Assembly (NCBI GenBank): GCA_009692555.1
Contig: SHYY01000020.1
Coordinates: 1 to 48,246, forward strand
DNA length: 48,246 bases
Origin: Myxococcales bacterium
GTDB lineage: Bacteria; Myxococcota_A; Polyangia; Palsa-1104; SHYY01
Direction of reading: 5' to 3'
Under the pieces are notes generated by a model that worked only from the letters and a program-made list of their open reading frames with translations, was not told the DNA's origin and made no database searches. The position numbers and the translations under genes are program-made. This document shows positions 24,235 through 32,351 of this stretch, piece by piece (within the stretch, counting starts at the first letter, position 1; each line of letters opens with the position of its first letter).

Positions 24235-25863
24235 ATGACCGCTCGTCGCTTCGCCCTCTTGATCGCGATCGCCCTTGCCCATTTCGGCTGCGGTAGCCAT
24301 GGCCTCGGCGAAAGCCCCACCTGTGACGGCGGCCTTGGCTGCAGCGGCGCATGCATCGACCCGTCGAAGGATCCCGCGAACTGCGGCACCTGCGGCAACG
24401 CCTGTACACCCGGCGCGGCCTGCATCGCCGGGGTGTGCGGGGGCTGCGCCGCACCCCTCATGGCCTGCCACGGCGCGTGCGTCGATCTCACCTCGGCGCC
24501 CACCGATTGCGGGGCTTGCGGCCGCGACTGCAAGGGCGCGGTGTGCTCGCACAGCGACTGCGCCGAGAGCTGCGCGATCGGCCTCACCGACTGCTCCGGC
24601 TCCTGCCTCGACACCACCCGCGACGCGAAGAACTGCGGCGCCTGCGGCAAGGCCTGCCCGCTGGGCGCCCAGTGCGGGGGCGGAGTGTGCCGCTGCGCCG
24701 CCGGCCTCCTGTGCGGCGACCGCTGCGTCAATCCCCAGGCCGATCCCGCCCACTGCGGGGCCTGCGGCAACGCCTGCCCGGGTGGCCAGGTGTGCGCGTT
24801 CGGCCGCTGCTCGGCGATGGGCTGCCCCGGCTTCACCACCAATTGCAATGGCGGCTGCGTCGACACCAGCCGCGATCCGGCGAACTGCGGCGCCTGTGGC
24901 AAGGCGTGCGGAGTCGGCCAGACCTGCGGCAACAGCGCCTGTGGCTGCCCGATGGGCCAGAGCCCGTGCGGCAACACCTGCAAGGCCCTCAACGCCGATC
25001 CGGCGAACTGCGGCGCCTGCGGCAAAGTGTGCCCCCAGGGCCAGGTGTGCGCCCAGGGCCAGTGCGCCCAGCAGTGCGTCCCACCGACGGTGAACTGCAA
25101 CGGCGCCTGCGTCGATACCCGCTTCAGCGCGGCGAACTGCGGCAAGTGCGGAAACGCCTGCCCGATGGGCTCGATGTGCGCCAACGGCAATTGCACCTGC
25201 CCCGGCTTCGGCCAGCTGAGCTGCAATGGCGTCTGCACCGACGTCCGCAACAACAATGCGAACTGTGGTCAGTGCGGAAATGTCTGCGCGATGGGCCAGG
25301 CGTGCAACAACGGCATGTGCGGGGGCGGGCCGAACAATTGCCCGCCCGGGCAGACCCGCTGCGGCGGCGGCTTCGGCGGCGACTGCGCCGATCTCCAAAC
25401 GAGCAACAACAACTGCGGGATGTGCGGCACCCGCTGCCCGCAGGGCGGCTCCTGCACCGCCGGCAAGTGCGCCTGCCCGATGGGCCAGACCGCGTGCAGC
25501 TTCGGGATGGGCTCGTTCTGCGTCGATCTCCAGTCGAGCGCGCAGAGCTGCGGGATGTGCGGCCAGTTCTGCGGGATGGGCCAGGTGTGCAGCAAGGGAG
25601 TGTGCAAGCAGACCTGCGATCAGGGGCTCGCCAAGTGCAACAGCTCGTGCGTCGATCTGGCGACCAACAAGCTGAACTGCGGGCTCTGCAACGCCGTCTG
25701 TGGCTCGAACCTCCTCTGCGTGAAGGGCGTATGCGCCTGCCCGCAGGGCACCACCGCCTGCAACGGCCTGTGCGCGAACACGCAGACCGACGCCGCCAAC
25801 TGCGGCAAGTGCGGCACCGTCTGCGCGATGGGGAAGACGTGCGTGAAGGGCGTCTGCCAGTAG
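24235..25863 (+). CDS. Cysteine-rich repeat lipoprotein (12 NCGxCGxxC repeats)
   Basis: A 542-aa exported protein. ATG 24235 opens a signal with a possible lipobox (IALAHFGC). The rest is about twelve imperfect repeats of 33-45 residues built on NCGxCGxxC...GxxC...C.G.C.(N/D)..(CVD), for example PANCGACGKAC and ANCGKCGNAC; Cys makes up a large fraction. Such arrays occur in myxobacterial surface proteins and are sometimes misnamed 'tryptophan synthase alpha chain'. They are likely disulphide-locked rods or adhesins, possibly metal-binding. Regular Asn/Cys/Gly spacing suggests expansion by duplication. Convergent with the OMP gene; a strong hairpin lies between. Confidence 0.9.
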   Translation: MTARRFALLIAIALAHFGCGSHGLGESPTCDGGLGCSGACIDPSKDPANCGTCGNACTPGAACIAGVCGGCAAPLMACHGACVDLTSAPTDCGACGRDCKGAVCSHSDCAESCAIGLTDCSGSCLDTTRDAKNCGACGKACPLGAQCGGGVCRCAAGLLCGDRCVNPQADPAHCGACGNACPGGQVCAFGRCSAMGCPGFTTNCNGGCVDTSRDPANCGACGKACGVGQTCGNSACGCPMGQSPCGNTCKALNADPANCGACGKVCPQGQVCAQGQCAQQCVPPTVNCNGACVDTRFSAANCGKCGNACPMGSMCANGNCTCPGFGQLSCNGVCTDVRNNNANCGQCGNVCAMGQACNNGMCGGGPNNCPPGQTRCGGGFGGDCADLQTSNNNCGMCGTRCPQGGSCTAGKCACPMGQTACSFGMGSFCVDLQSSAQSCGMCGQFCGMGQVCSKGVCKQTCDQGLAKCNSSCVDLATNKLNCGLCNAVCGSNLLCVKGVCACPQGTTACNGLCANTQTDAANCGKCGTVCAMGKTCVKGVCQ

Positions 25864-25872
25864 CTCCCGCCA

Positions 25873-25900
25873 GCCCGGCGCTGCGAAGGTGGCGCCGGGC
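25873..25900. terminator. Bidirectional hairpin terminator between convergent genes
   Basis: GCCCGGCGC-10 nt-GCGCCGGGC is a perfect 9-bp stem, 9 bp after the stop of the Cys-rich gene, followed by TTCCTCCTCCT on the plus strand. It lies between two convergent genes. Confidence 0.75.
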
Positions 25901-25909
25901 TTCCTCCTC

Positions 25910-26977
25910 CTACTTCATGAGGTCGGACTGGAACGCGAAGGCGACGATGACGTAGGGGATTCCGGCATTGGTCGGGTCGGTGCCGGTGCGGTAGTGGCTC
26001 TGCACGTACCAGCTCAAGATCACCAGCACCGTCGGCTTGTTGAAGCGGGTGAAGCCGCGGTCGAAGAAGGTGTAGGCGGCCAGCCCGCCGACGCGCATGT
26101 GGCCGTTCTTGGTGGTCCCGGTCTCCTCGCCCGGCTGGAAGTCGGTCGCCTTGTAGAACGGCTTCACCAGCGAGTAGCGCGCACCGACGGTGAGGCGGAA
26201 TTTCGTGACGAACAGGAGGTCGAGGTCATTGGCCAGCACCCAGCCGTTGCCGGGGACCAGCGTGTCGAGGGTGGCGTCGTACCAGACGGTGTCGCCCGAG
26301 TGAATGTTCATCCGCCAGTACTCGAGCATCAGCTTGTTGCGGAGCGCGATCGGTCCGACCTTGATCTGGACCAGCGGCTCGATCATCACGTGGAATCCCG
26401 AGGTGGCGTAGTTCGAGTGATTGGTCTTCACGTTGTCGCTCAGCTGGGTGTCGTTGTAGGCGGCGAGCGGCGTCGGGAACGACTGCAGGAAGCCGAAGGT
26501 GGAGAAGAAGTTGATGTACTCGGCGGCGACGCGGACGTTGAGGATCGAGAGCGGCTGGATCTCCAGCGACGGGCCGATCTTGACGAACGCGGGGTTCAAC
26601 TTCGGGTAGATCCCGAAGTGAACGAAGGTGTCGCGGAAGAGCGTGTCGTAGCTGCGCACCAGGCGCCGCTGGAAGCCGGCGCGAAGCTGGGTCTCGATGC
26701 CGAGCGGGTTGAAGCGAAACACGGTCAGGCTGTTCATCACGAAGCGCCAGTCGGGGATCCGCTTCTCGGCCGGCGGCTGCGCGTCGGAGAAGCCGGCCGC
26801 CGGTGCCGGCGCGGGCGCGGCAGCGACGGGCGGAGCGGGTGGCGGTGGCGGTGCGTCGACGGCCGCCTGCTCCCCAGGGGGCGGCGGCTGCTGCCCCGCG
26901 GCCGGTGGATCGTCGGCTGCGGCGGAGGTGGAAAAGAGGGCGAACACAAGGACCACGGGCAGGCTGACCGGGCGCAT
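25910..26977 (-). CDS. Predicted outer-membrane beta-barrel protein
   Basis: A 355-aa exported protein from ATG 26977. The signal peptide (LPVVLVFALFSTSAAA) is followed by a Pro/Ala-rich linker of about 50 residues (PPPPPAPPVAAAPAPAPAA). From about residue 85 the sequence alternates polar and aromatic/hydrophobic residues with short turns (LEIQPLSILNVRVAAEYINFF, DLLFVTKFRLTVGARYSL), and ends ...AFAFQSDLMK, typical of a transmembrane beta-barrel of 10-12 strands. No family can be named with confidence. An upstream in-frame ATG at 27007 is not preferred, as it adds residues before the signal. Confidence 0.75.
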   Translation of the reverse strand: MRPVSLPVVLVFALFSTSAAADDPPAAGQQPPPPGEQAAVDAPPPPPAPPVAAAPAPAPAAGFSDAQPPAEKRIPDWRFVMNSLTVFRFNPLGIETQLRAGFQRRLVRSYDTLFRDTFVHFGIYPKLNPAFVKIGPSLEIQPLSILNVRVAAEYINFFSTFGFLQSFPTPLAAYNDTQLSDNVKTNHSNYATSGFHVMIEPLVQIKVGPIALRNKLMLEYWRMNIHSGDTVWYDATLDTLVPGNGWVLANDLDLLFVTKFRLTVGARYSLVKPFYKATDFQPGEETGTTKNGHMRVGGLAAYTFFDRGFTRFNKPTVLVILSWYVQSHYRTGTDPTNAGIPYVIVAFAFQSDLMK

Positions 26978-27051
26978 GAAGGCCACTCTAGCCGAGCCGT
27001 GCTGCACAGCGCAACCGCGCGTTCCTGGCCATCGAGCGGGGCGCGCTGACG

Positions 27052-27591
27052 ATGCCCCACCCCATCCTGTCGCTGTTCGTCGATGGAGTACCGGCCGTCC
27101 TTCTCGCCGCGCCGGGTGCGATCGCGCCGCGCAGCTTCGTCCTCGGCGTGATCGCTGTGCAGATCACGGTGGAGAGCGGACGGGTGGTGGCCCGGGTACG
27201 CGCCCACCGCACCGGCGATCCGGCGCCGATGATCCTCTCGCTCGCGTCGACCGCGGTCATTCACGTCGCGCTCGGCTGGGCCGGCGAGACCCCGCGCCTG
27301 CCGGTGATCGTCCCCCCAGCGCTCGACGGTGCCGCCGCTCGCCTGCACCTGTTTCTCGACGGTGCGAAGGTAGCCGAGGCGGTGCTCCCGGCGGGGCGCC
27401 TGGCGGAAGAGCCAGCGCCACGCGCCTTCGGCCACGTCTTCTGCCGCTGGCTCCGCAACGACGCCTGCGAGCCGGGCTGCGACCTCACCGACTTCCTCAC
27501 CCAGCCTGCGGGTGTGAAATACCAGCGTCTCGCCCACCCGCGACTCACCGTCGGTGAGGTGGCCTCCTACACCTTCTCGTCGCAGGTCTAG
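27052..27591 (+). CDS. Hypothetical protein, 179 aa
   Basis: A soluble protein with no signal peptide. N-terminal strands (HPILSLFVDGVPAVLLAAPG, SFVLGVIAVQITVESGRVVARVRA) alternate with turns, suggesting a beta-sandwich. A Cys-rich stretch (FCRWLRNDACEPGCDL) near residue 145 could bind a metal or form disulphides. No family is recognised. A long minus-strand frame over the same bases is Arg/His-rich shadow sequence. ATG 27052 is the first good start; it is divergent from the OMP gene across 74 bp. Confidence 0.55.
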   Translation: MPHPILSLFVDGVPAVLLAAPGAIAPRSFVLGVIAVQITVESGRVVARVRAHRTGDPAPMILSLASTAVIHVALGWAGETPRLPVIVPPALDGAAARLHLFLDGAKVAEAVLPAGRLAEEPAPRAFGHVFCRWLRNDACEPGCDLTDFLTQPAGVKYQRLAHPRLTVGEVASYTFSSQV

Positions 27592-27654
27592 AGGCCCAGG
27601 CCGGCGCCCCTCAAAGGAGAAAAGGAGATGGTGCGGAGCGTCGCGCTCCCGGGG

Positions 27655-28071
27655 TCAGCGCGGAGAGATCGTCGGGATCACCTTGCGTCCCTGGCGTCGA
27701 TAGATCTTGAAATCGCCGTCGAGGGTGAGGACCCGGGACCCCTGGTGAAGCTCGCTCATGCGCACGAGGCACGCGTCGGCCAGCGACATGGGAACGTTGG
27801 CGTAGCGCTTCATGAGGCGCGCAACCTCGCGGGCTTCCGCCTGGAGCTGAAACGACAATTGGATCACTCCGCGATCAACGAGCTGCCAGATCGCCTCGGC
27901 GCCGGTGCTCGTGTGCCGGAGCAGAAACAGCGCTTCGGTAAGGACCGGCTCGCACGTCAGCAGCGGAGGATCCAGTCGCTGCCACTCCCCTCGGGACCAC
28001 TCGTGATAGTCGTCGTCCGCCCTCAACGCGGCGACCAGTGGGCCGGTGTCGATGAGAACAGGCGGCTTCAA
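27655..28071 (-). CDS. PIN-domain toxin (VapC-like)
   Basis: A 138-aa PIN RNase. Asp8 in VLIDTGPLVAALRADDDYH, Glu in EPVLTEALFLLR, Asp in MSLADACLVRMSE and Asp in VLTLDGDFKIYRR give the acidic catalytic set. ATG 28071 overlaps the TGA of the upstream antitoxin (ATGA), showing translational coupling. With the ribbon-helix-helix protein it forms a second toxin-antitoxin pair in the window, unrelated to the AbrB pair at 15.5 kb. Confidence 0.93.
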   Translation of the reverse strand: MKPPVLIDTGPLVAALRADDDYHEWSRGEWQRLDPPLLTCEPVLTEALFLLRHTSTGAEAIWQLVDRGVIQLSFQLQAEAREVARLMKRYANVPMSLADACLVRMSELHQGSRVLTLDGDFKIYRRQGRKVIPTISPR

Positions 28072-28310
28072 CGACCAAAGCCTGTCAGGTGGGCTGGATT
28101 GTGGGAGAGGTCGGTCGGTCCCCCTTGGACGCAGCCGATGAGATCCGCCGCCAGATCGGCCACGGTGATCCGCTGCGGTGCCCGGTCGTCCGCCAGGTAG
28201 CGCTGGAGCGCATCGCGCACCAACTCCGAGCGCCGGACGCGCCGCCGCTTGCTTTCCCGGTCGAGGCGGGCCAGGAGTTGTTCGGGGACCTTCACCGCCA
28301 TCGTCGTCAT
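28068..28310 (-). CDS. Ribbon-helix-helix antitoxin (CopG/VapB-like)
   Basis: An 80-aa protein. Residues 3-43 form a ribbon-helix-helix: MAVKVPEQLLARLDRESKRR then RRSELVRDALQRYL. The C-terminal part (45-80) would contact the PIN toxin. ATG 28310 lies within the left arm of a 13-bp inverted repeat (28309-28343), which is the likely operator for self-repression. Confidence 0.9.
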   Translation of the reverse strand: MTTMAVKVPEQLLARLDRESKRRRVRRSELVRDALQRYLADDRAPQRITVADLAADLIGCVQGGPTDLSHNPAHLTGFGR

Positions 28311-28343
28311 CGTATTACCCTCCTGCGGTCAGGGTAATACGAT
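28309..28343. promoter_or_regulatory. 13-bp inverted repeat, operator of the RHH/PIN pair
   Basis: ATCGTATTACCCT-9 nt-AGGGTAATACGAT is a perfect inverted repeat (28309-28321 and 28331-28343). It is AT-rich for this genome and overlaps the antitoxin start codon, so it probably covers the promoter. Confidence 0.85.
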
Positions 28344-28372
28344 CGTCTCGGGGGATCAAGTCCGGTCCACAA

Positions 28373-28425
28373 CTACGTGACGAGCAAGAGCCAGTAAGAG
28401 GGCCCCCTCCGCTGTTAAGCACCCC
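28373..28425 (+). repeat. GACTAC-associated element, copy 2
   Basis: CTACGTGACGAGCAAGAGCC...GAGGGCCCCCTCCGC...GCACCC nearly repeats 24096-24147 but without the GACTAC array. It lies between the toxin-antitoxin operator and the 3' end of the acyltransferase gene. Confidence 0.9.
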
Positions 28426-28434
28426 CACACCGCG

Positions 28435-29193
28435 CTACCCCACCTCTCCCTCCAGCTCCCCCTCCTCGAGAATCCGCTTCACCTCCGACGAGAAGCTCGC
28501 CAGCCGCGAGCCGTCCCACGCCTTGTGATCGAACGCACAGATCAGCGTCACCATCGGCCGGACCGCCGGCTGTCCATCGACGGCGATCACCCGATCGGCG
28601 ACCCTCCCCACGCCCAGGCAGCCGGCGCTGGTGAAGGTGAACGGCGCCACCGCGTCCACCGGGAGGCAGGTGATCTGGAAGGTCCCGGTGAGCTTTCGCC
28701 GGAACCACAGCGACGAGAACAGCAGCCCGAGGAGCGCGCGGCGCAGCCAGCCGAGCGGGATCAGCCAGCCCCACCTCCGCATCCCGGCGAGGTCGACCTC
28801 CTCCTTCGCCTGCACCTCCGGAATGCGTCGGATCACCTCCGCCGCCAGCTCGGGCAGCTTCTTCTCGCCCGCGCCCTCGATCCGCATCACCGGCGCGAAG
28901 TTGGTTCGCCCGGCGACGGAGAGGCCGATATCGACCCGCTCCGGGCGCAGGCGCCGCGTACCCGCCACCAGCACATGCAGCTCCGGCTTGCGCGCCAGCG
29001 CGAGGGCCGCCGCGCGCACCACGATGTGGTTGTAGGTCGCCTTCACGCCGCTCTCGCGCAGTCTCGCCAGGAGCGCGCGCGCCCGCGTCATATCGACCTC
29101 GACCAGCGCGAACCCCCCGGGCGGCTCCAGCACCCGGAAGCCATCGGCGAGCCAGCGCTCGGCGAAGTCGAGGCGCTCGTGGCGGTCCGGCAT
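28435..29193 (-). CDS. Stand-alone 2-oxoacid dehydrogenase acyltransferase (E2 catalytic) domain protein
   Basis: A 252-aa protein from ATG 29193 (29205 is an alternative). It is the catalytic domain of lipoate acyltransferases without lipoyl or subunit-binding domains: VEVDMTRARALLARLRESG, then TYNHIVVRAAALALARKP, and near the C-terminus CAFDHKAWDGSRLASF, which contains the H-x-x-x-D-G active site. A hydrophobic stretch (LIPLGWLRRALLGLLFSSLWF) is inserted in the middle. Lone E2 domains may transfer acyl groups to other substrates. No E1/E3 genes lie nearby. Confidence 0.85.
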   Translation of the reverse strand: MPDRHERLDFAERWLADGFRVLEPPGGFALVEVDMTRARALLARLRESGVKATYNHIVVRAAALALARKPELHVLVAGTRRLRPERVDIGLSVAGRTNFAPVMRIEGAGEKKLPELAAEVIRRIPEVQAKEEVDLAGMRRWGWLIPLGWLRRALLGLLFSSLWFRRKLTGTFQITCLPVDAVAPFTFTSAGCLGVGRVADRVIAVDGQPAVRPMVTLICAFDHKAWDGSRLASFSSEVKRILEEGELEGEVG

Positions 29194-29262
29194 CCCCGCG
29201 AGCATAGCGCGAACCGCGCCGCGCGGTGCTAGGATGCGCCCACGACCAACAGGAGCGGGCCG

Positions 29263-30033
29263 ATGAGATCCCTCGCAGGATGGCTGGCGCTTTGCGGGTT
29301 GCTGTTCGCCTCGCGCGCCGTCGCCCAGGACGAGTTCGCGTCGCGCTTCGACGCCGGCGTCACCGCCTACAACACCGAGAACTACGAGCTGGCGCTCTCC
29401 GAGTTCGATGCCGCCTACAAGCTCCGCCAGCAGGTCGCGCTGCTCTACCACCTCGGGCGCACGCACGCCCGTCTCGGCCACCGCGAGGAGGCGATCACGT
29501 TCTACCGGCGCTACGTCGCCGCCGAGGCGAGCCCCGACGCGCCGCGGGCGGCGGAGGTGACCGGCGAGCTCGCGCGGCTCGGCGCCAGCGCGGCGGCTCC
29601 CGGCCTTCTCCCGTCGCTGTCCGGAGACGTTCGCCTGATCCCGGTGCACATCGAGACGCAGCGTCACCGCCCGCTCTACACCGCCGGCGCCGTCCTGCTC
29701 GCGGTCGGCTACACGCCCGCGTTCATCTGCGGGATCCTCTTCAGCATCGTAGGAAACGACAACAGCAGCTCCTCCCGCGGCAGCATCCAGTCGGGCGGCA
29801 ACGTGCTCCTCCTCCCCGTCGTCGGCGCGATCTTCACCGGCGCCGCCTACCGCGAGGTCGGCTGGGGGCTCACCTGGGCGCTCACCAGCGGCGTGATCCA
29901 GGCGGCGGGCTTCGCCATGACCATCGCCGGCGCGCTCACCTACCGCAAGGTCACCGTGATCGGCGAGCGGATCACCCTCGTCCCCTACGTCGCCCCGCAG
30001 GGCGGCGGTCTCCTCGCCGGCGGCCGCTTCTGA
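29263..30033 (+). CDS. TPR-containing membrane protein, 256 aa (paralogue 1)
   Basis: Signal peptide (LALCGLLFASRAVAQ), then two TPR-like helical hairpins (about 25-100: YNTENYELALSEFDAAYKL, LYHLGRTHARLGHREEAITFYRRY). From about 140 there are three to four hydrophobic segments (GAVLLAVGYTPAFICGILF, VLLLPVVGAIFTGAAY, GVIQAAGFAMTIAGAL). The next gene encodes a protein of identical length and layout, so this is a tandem duplication. The stop TGA is the first base triplet of the 57-bp repeat copy B. Function unknown; likely an envelope scaffold. Confidence 0.85.
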   Translation: MRSLAGWLALCGLLFASRAVAQDEFASRFDAGVTAYNTENYELALSEFDAAYKLRQQVALLYHLGRTHARLGHREEAITFYRRYVAAEASPDAPRAAEVTGELARLGASAAAPGLLPSLSGDVRLIPVHIETQRHRPLYTAGAVLLAVGYTPAFICGILFSIVGNDNSSSSRGSIQSGGNVLLLPVVGAIFTGAAYREVGWGLTWALTSGVIQAAGFAMTIAGALTYRKVTVIGERITLVPYVAPQGGGLLAGGRF

Positions 30034-30087
30034 GCCTCATCGACCCGCCGCAGGCGGCACCACAGCGTCCCCTGGGTCTTCGGGGAC
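30031..30087 (-). repeat. 57-bp double-hairpin element, copy B
   Basis: Inverted copy of 6081-6137 with one base difference (GTGGTGCC for GTGGAGCC). Its first three bases are the stop codon of the preceding gene. Confidence 0.95.
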
Positions 30088-30144
30088 TGAGCCTCATCGA
30101 CCCGCCGCAGGCGGCACCACAGCGTCCCCTGGGTCTTCGGGGAC
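30088..30144 (-). repeat. 57-bp double-hairpin element, copy C (tandem to B)
   Basis: Identical to copy B and directly adjacent, with no spacer. Confidence 0.95.
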
Positions 30145-30150
30145 TGAATC

Positions 30151-30187
30151 GGAGCCTCATCGCGCGTCCCCTTTGTCTCCGGGGACC
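30151..30187 (-). repeat. 57-bp element, internally deleted copy
   Basis: GAGCCTCATCG joins directly to CGTCCCCTTTGTCTCCGGGGAC. Both ends of the element are kept and the hairpin-2 segment is missing. It ends 1 bp before the start of paralogue 2. Confidence 0.75.
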
Positions 30188-30188
30188 G

Positions 30189-30959
30189 ATGGCGCGCGCC
30201 GCGCGGGTGGCGATCGCCCTCGCGCTCCTGTGCGGGCCCGCCGTCGCTGACGAGGCCCAGGAGCAGCACCGCCAGCTGGGCGCAGCGCTGTTCGCCTCCG
30301 AGCGCTACGAAGACGCGCTCCGCGAGTACGAAGCCGCATGGGCCGCCTCACCGGATCCAGCCCTCGCCGCCGAGATCGGCCGCACGCACCAGCGCCTCGG
30401 CCACACCGCCGACGCGCTCACCTGGTACCGCCGCTTCCTCGCCGGACCGGCCATCGCCGACGACACGGTGCGGGCCGAGGTCACCCGCGAAGCGGAGCGG
30501 CTCACCGCGCTGATGCGCGAGCAGGAGGGCCCGACCCCCGTCGCTGAACAGCGAGCGGGAGGCACGCGTCTGGTGGCGGTGCGCTACGCGGTCGGGCCGA
30601 AGCGCAAGCTCCTCATCGCCGGGATCGTCCTTGGCGCGGTCGGCTACGTCCCCGCGCTGCTCTGCGGGATTCTCCTGCCCACCCTGATCGGCGGCAGCTC
30701 GCGCAGCAGCGACCGCGACGTCCGCGACGGCTCGATCCCGCTGGTCCTCCCCGTGATCGGCCCGTTCGTGAGCGGCCTGGTGTTCCGCGAGCCCGGCTGG
30801 GCGATCCCGTGGGCGCTCTTCGACGGCGCCCTCCAGGCGATCGGCTTCGGCCTCGTCATCGGCGCCACCGCCCACCTCGAGCGCGCGCCCGTTCCCTTCA
30901 CCGTGTCGGTCCTCCCCACCGACGGTGGCGGCGCGCTCAGCCTCGCCGGCCGCTTCTAG
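30189..30959 (+). CDS. TPR-containing membrane protein, 256 aa (paralogue 2)
   Basis: Same length and order as the gene upstream: signal peptide (VAIALALLCGPAVADE), two TPR hairpins (ASERYEDALREYEAAW, IGRTHQRLGHTADALTWYRRFL), then membrane segments (GIVLGAVGYVPALLCGILL, LVLPVIGPFVSGLVF, GALQAIGFGLVIGA). The duplication is old enough for the two to differ at many positions while keeping length. The start ATG 30189 lies just after three repeat copies, so its leader consists largely of repeat-derived hairpins. Function unknown. Confidence 0.85.
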   Translation: MARAARVAIALALLCGPAVADEAQEQHRQLGAALFASERYEDALREYEAAWAASPDPALAAEIGRTHQRLGHTADALTWYRRFLAGPAIADDTVRAEVTREAERLTALMREQEGPTPVAEQRAGGTRLVAVRYAVGPKRKLLIAGIVLGAVGYVPALLCGILLPTLIGGSSRSSDRDVRDGSIPLVLPVIGPFVSGLVFREPGWAIPWALFDGALQAIGFGLVIGATAHLERAPVPFTVSVLPTDGGGALSLAGRF

Positions 30960-30966
30960 ACTAAGA

Positions 30967-32250
30967 CTAGGCCGCGTTGGACTCCGGGAGCATCCTGACC
31001 AGCTTGGTCACGTCTTCCGGCTGGTAGTTCGCGCTCCCCGAGCGCAGCAGGTGATCGATGTGCAGCGCCGCGCGGCGAGGTCCCGCCATGTAGGCAATCC
31101 GCTGGGCCAGCACCGCGCAGCGCTCGCGGTAGCTGGGATCGCCGAGCACCGTCTCCACCGCGCGCTTGAGCGCCAGCGCGTCGTACTGGCTCCGCCACAT
31201 GCGCAGGCCCGCCCCGAGCGCGCACACCCGCTGCATGTTGATCTCCTGATCGACGATCGACGGGAAGCCGATCACCGGCACGCCGCACGCCAGCGCCTGG
31301 TAGATCGTCCCGTTGCCGCCGTGCGACACCACCGCGTCGCTGACCGCCATCAGCGCCTTCCCCGGCGCGTACTCCTCGACGAAGACATTCTCCGGCGGGT
31401 TCTCGATCTTCGCCAGCCCGCCGGTGGTGATCAAGATCTGGTACTCCGTGTCGCCGAAGACGCGGATCGCCTCGTCGAAGAACTGCGTGTCGCCCGTCGA
31501 CCCCATCGTGAAGTAGAGCGTCGGCCGCGCGGGGTCGAGCCGCTGCAGCCAGGTCGGCACCGGCAGGTCGGCGTCCCACACGATCGGCCCGACGTAGCGA
31601 AAGGTCGACGGGGTCTCGTCCACCACCGGCATGAACTCAGGAACATCGGCGAGCAGCGTGATGTCCCCCTCGATCAGGTCGAAGATCGAGTGCAGTTGCG
31701 ACAGCCCGTAGCGCTTGCGGATCTTCGAGTAGCCGAGCGAGTAGTACCAGGTGAGCGCGTCCTTGATCTGCGGGAACACCGCGCGGCACAGGCGCTCGCC
31801 GAGGAAGCGCGTCGAGAAGTGGCCGGCCGGCGGGTCGATCGTCTCCGCGTACCACTTCGTCCACGCCCCGTTGGTGATCGCCACGTAGGGCACCTTCGCC
31901 ACCCGCGCGCTGGTGCACAGCGACCAGTGCATGTCCCCGACGACGAGGTCCGGCTTGAGCGCGTCGATCACCTCGAGGTCCGACTGCACCGAGCGATCGC
32001 ACTCCGCGCGCCACCACGAGAGGCTGCACAGCCCGGCGCGCTTGGCGAGGCGCATCGTGACCTCGCGGTCGACGGTGTACACCGGGCGCACCTCGAAGCC
32101 GGCGTTCCGCGGGATGTGCATGTACGGCCCTTCGCCGCAGAACACCACGCGGTAGTCGAAGTGGCGCGCGAGGGCGCGGCCCACCTCGAAGCTCCTGGTG
32201 ACGTGGGCGAGGAAGCCCCCGTCGGCGAAGAAGGCGACGGTCTTGCGCAT
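30967..32250 (-). CDS. GT1-type (MGT/UGT-like) glycosyltransferase
   Basis: A 427-aa GT-B enzyme from ATG 32250. The N-terminal domain starts KTVAFFADGGFLAHVTRSFEVGRAL. The C-terminal donor-binding domain has TLYFTMGSTGDTQFF, then VEEYAPGKALMAVSDAVVSHGGNGTIYQALACGVP, the typical S-H-G-G...G..P signature, and FPSIVDQEINMQRV. Family members glycosylate lipids, sterols, carotenoids or polyketides using UDP-sugars. It is divergent from a GT2 membrane glycosyltransferase at 101 bp, and a carotenoid-cyclase-like gene lies 5.6 kb away, so a pigment or lipid substrate is possible. Confidence 0.9.
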   Translation of the reverse strand: MRKTVAFFADGGFLAHVTRSFEVGRALARHFDYRVVFCGEGPYMHIPRNAGFEVRPVYTVDREVTMRLAKRAGLCSLSWWRAECDRSVQSDLEVIDALKPDLVVGDMHWSLCTSARVAKVPYVAITNGAWTKWYAETIDPPAGHFSTRFLGERLCRAVFPQIKDALTWYYSLGYSKIRKRYGLSQLHSIFDLIEGDITLLADVPEFMPVVDETPSTFRYVGPIVWDADLPVPTWLQRLDPARPTLYFTMGSTGDTQFFDEAIRVFGDTEYQILITTGGLAKIENPPENVFVEEYAPGKALMAVSDAVVSHGGNGTIYQALACGVPVIGFPSIVDQEINMQRVCALGAGLRMWRSQYDALALKRAVETVLGDPSYRERCAVLAQRIAYMAGPRRAALHIDHLLRSGSANYQPEDVTKLVRMLPESNAA

Positions 32251-32351
32251 CACAGCTCCAACTGCGTCACTCGCGTTACCATGTTCCGGCGGAATAATAC
32301 ACCGCGTTGCGGCCTCGCGGTGCTTCCCGGCGATCGTGATACACAGGGGCG

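Noticed and set aside
24138..25256. A 372-codon minus-strand frame opposite the Cys-rich gene
   Set aside because: It mirrors the Cys repeat (Gln/Pro/His-rich antisense). The plus frame has a signal peptide and regular repeats.
24235..25863. Tryptophan synthase alpha chain for the Cys-rich gene
   Set aside because: This label is a known annotation artefact for such repeats; there is no TIM-barrel enzyme signature.
26737..27537. Minus-strand frames covering the hypothetical gene at 27052-27591
   Set aside because: Arg/His/Asp-rich shadow composition with no start signal; the plus frame is more protein-like.
29226..30959. A 577-codon open frame spanning both 256-aa paralogues
   Set aside because: In its first half it is Arg-rich shadow sequence in the wrong frame; it only joins the real second gene through the repeat copies.
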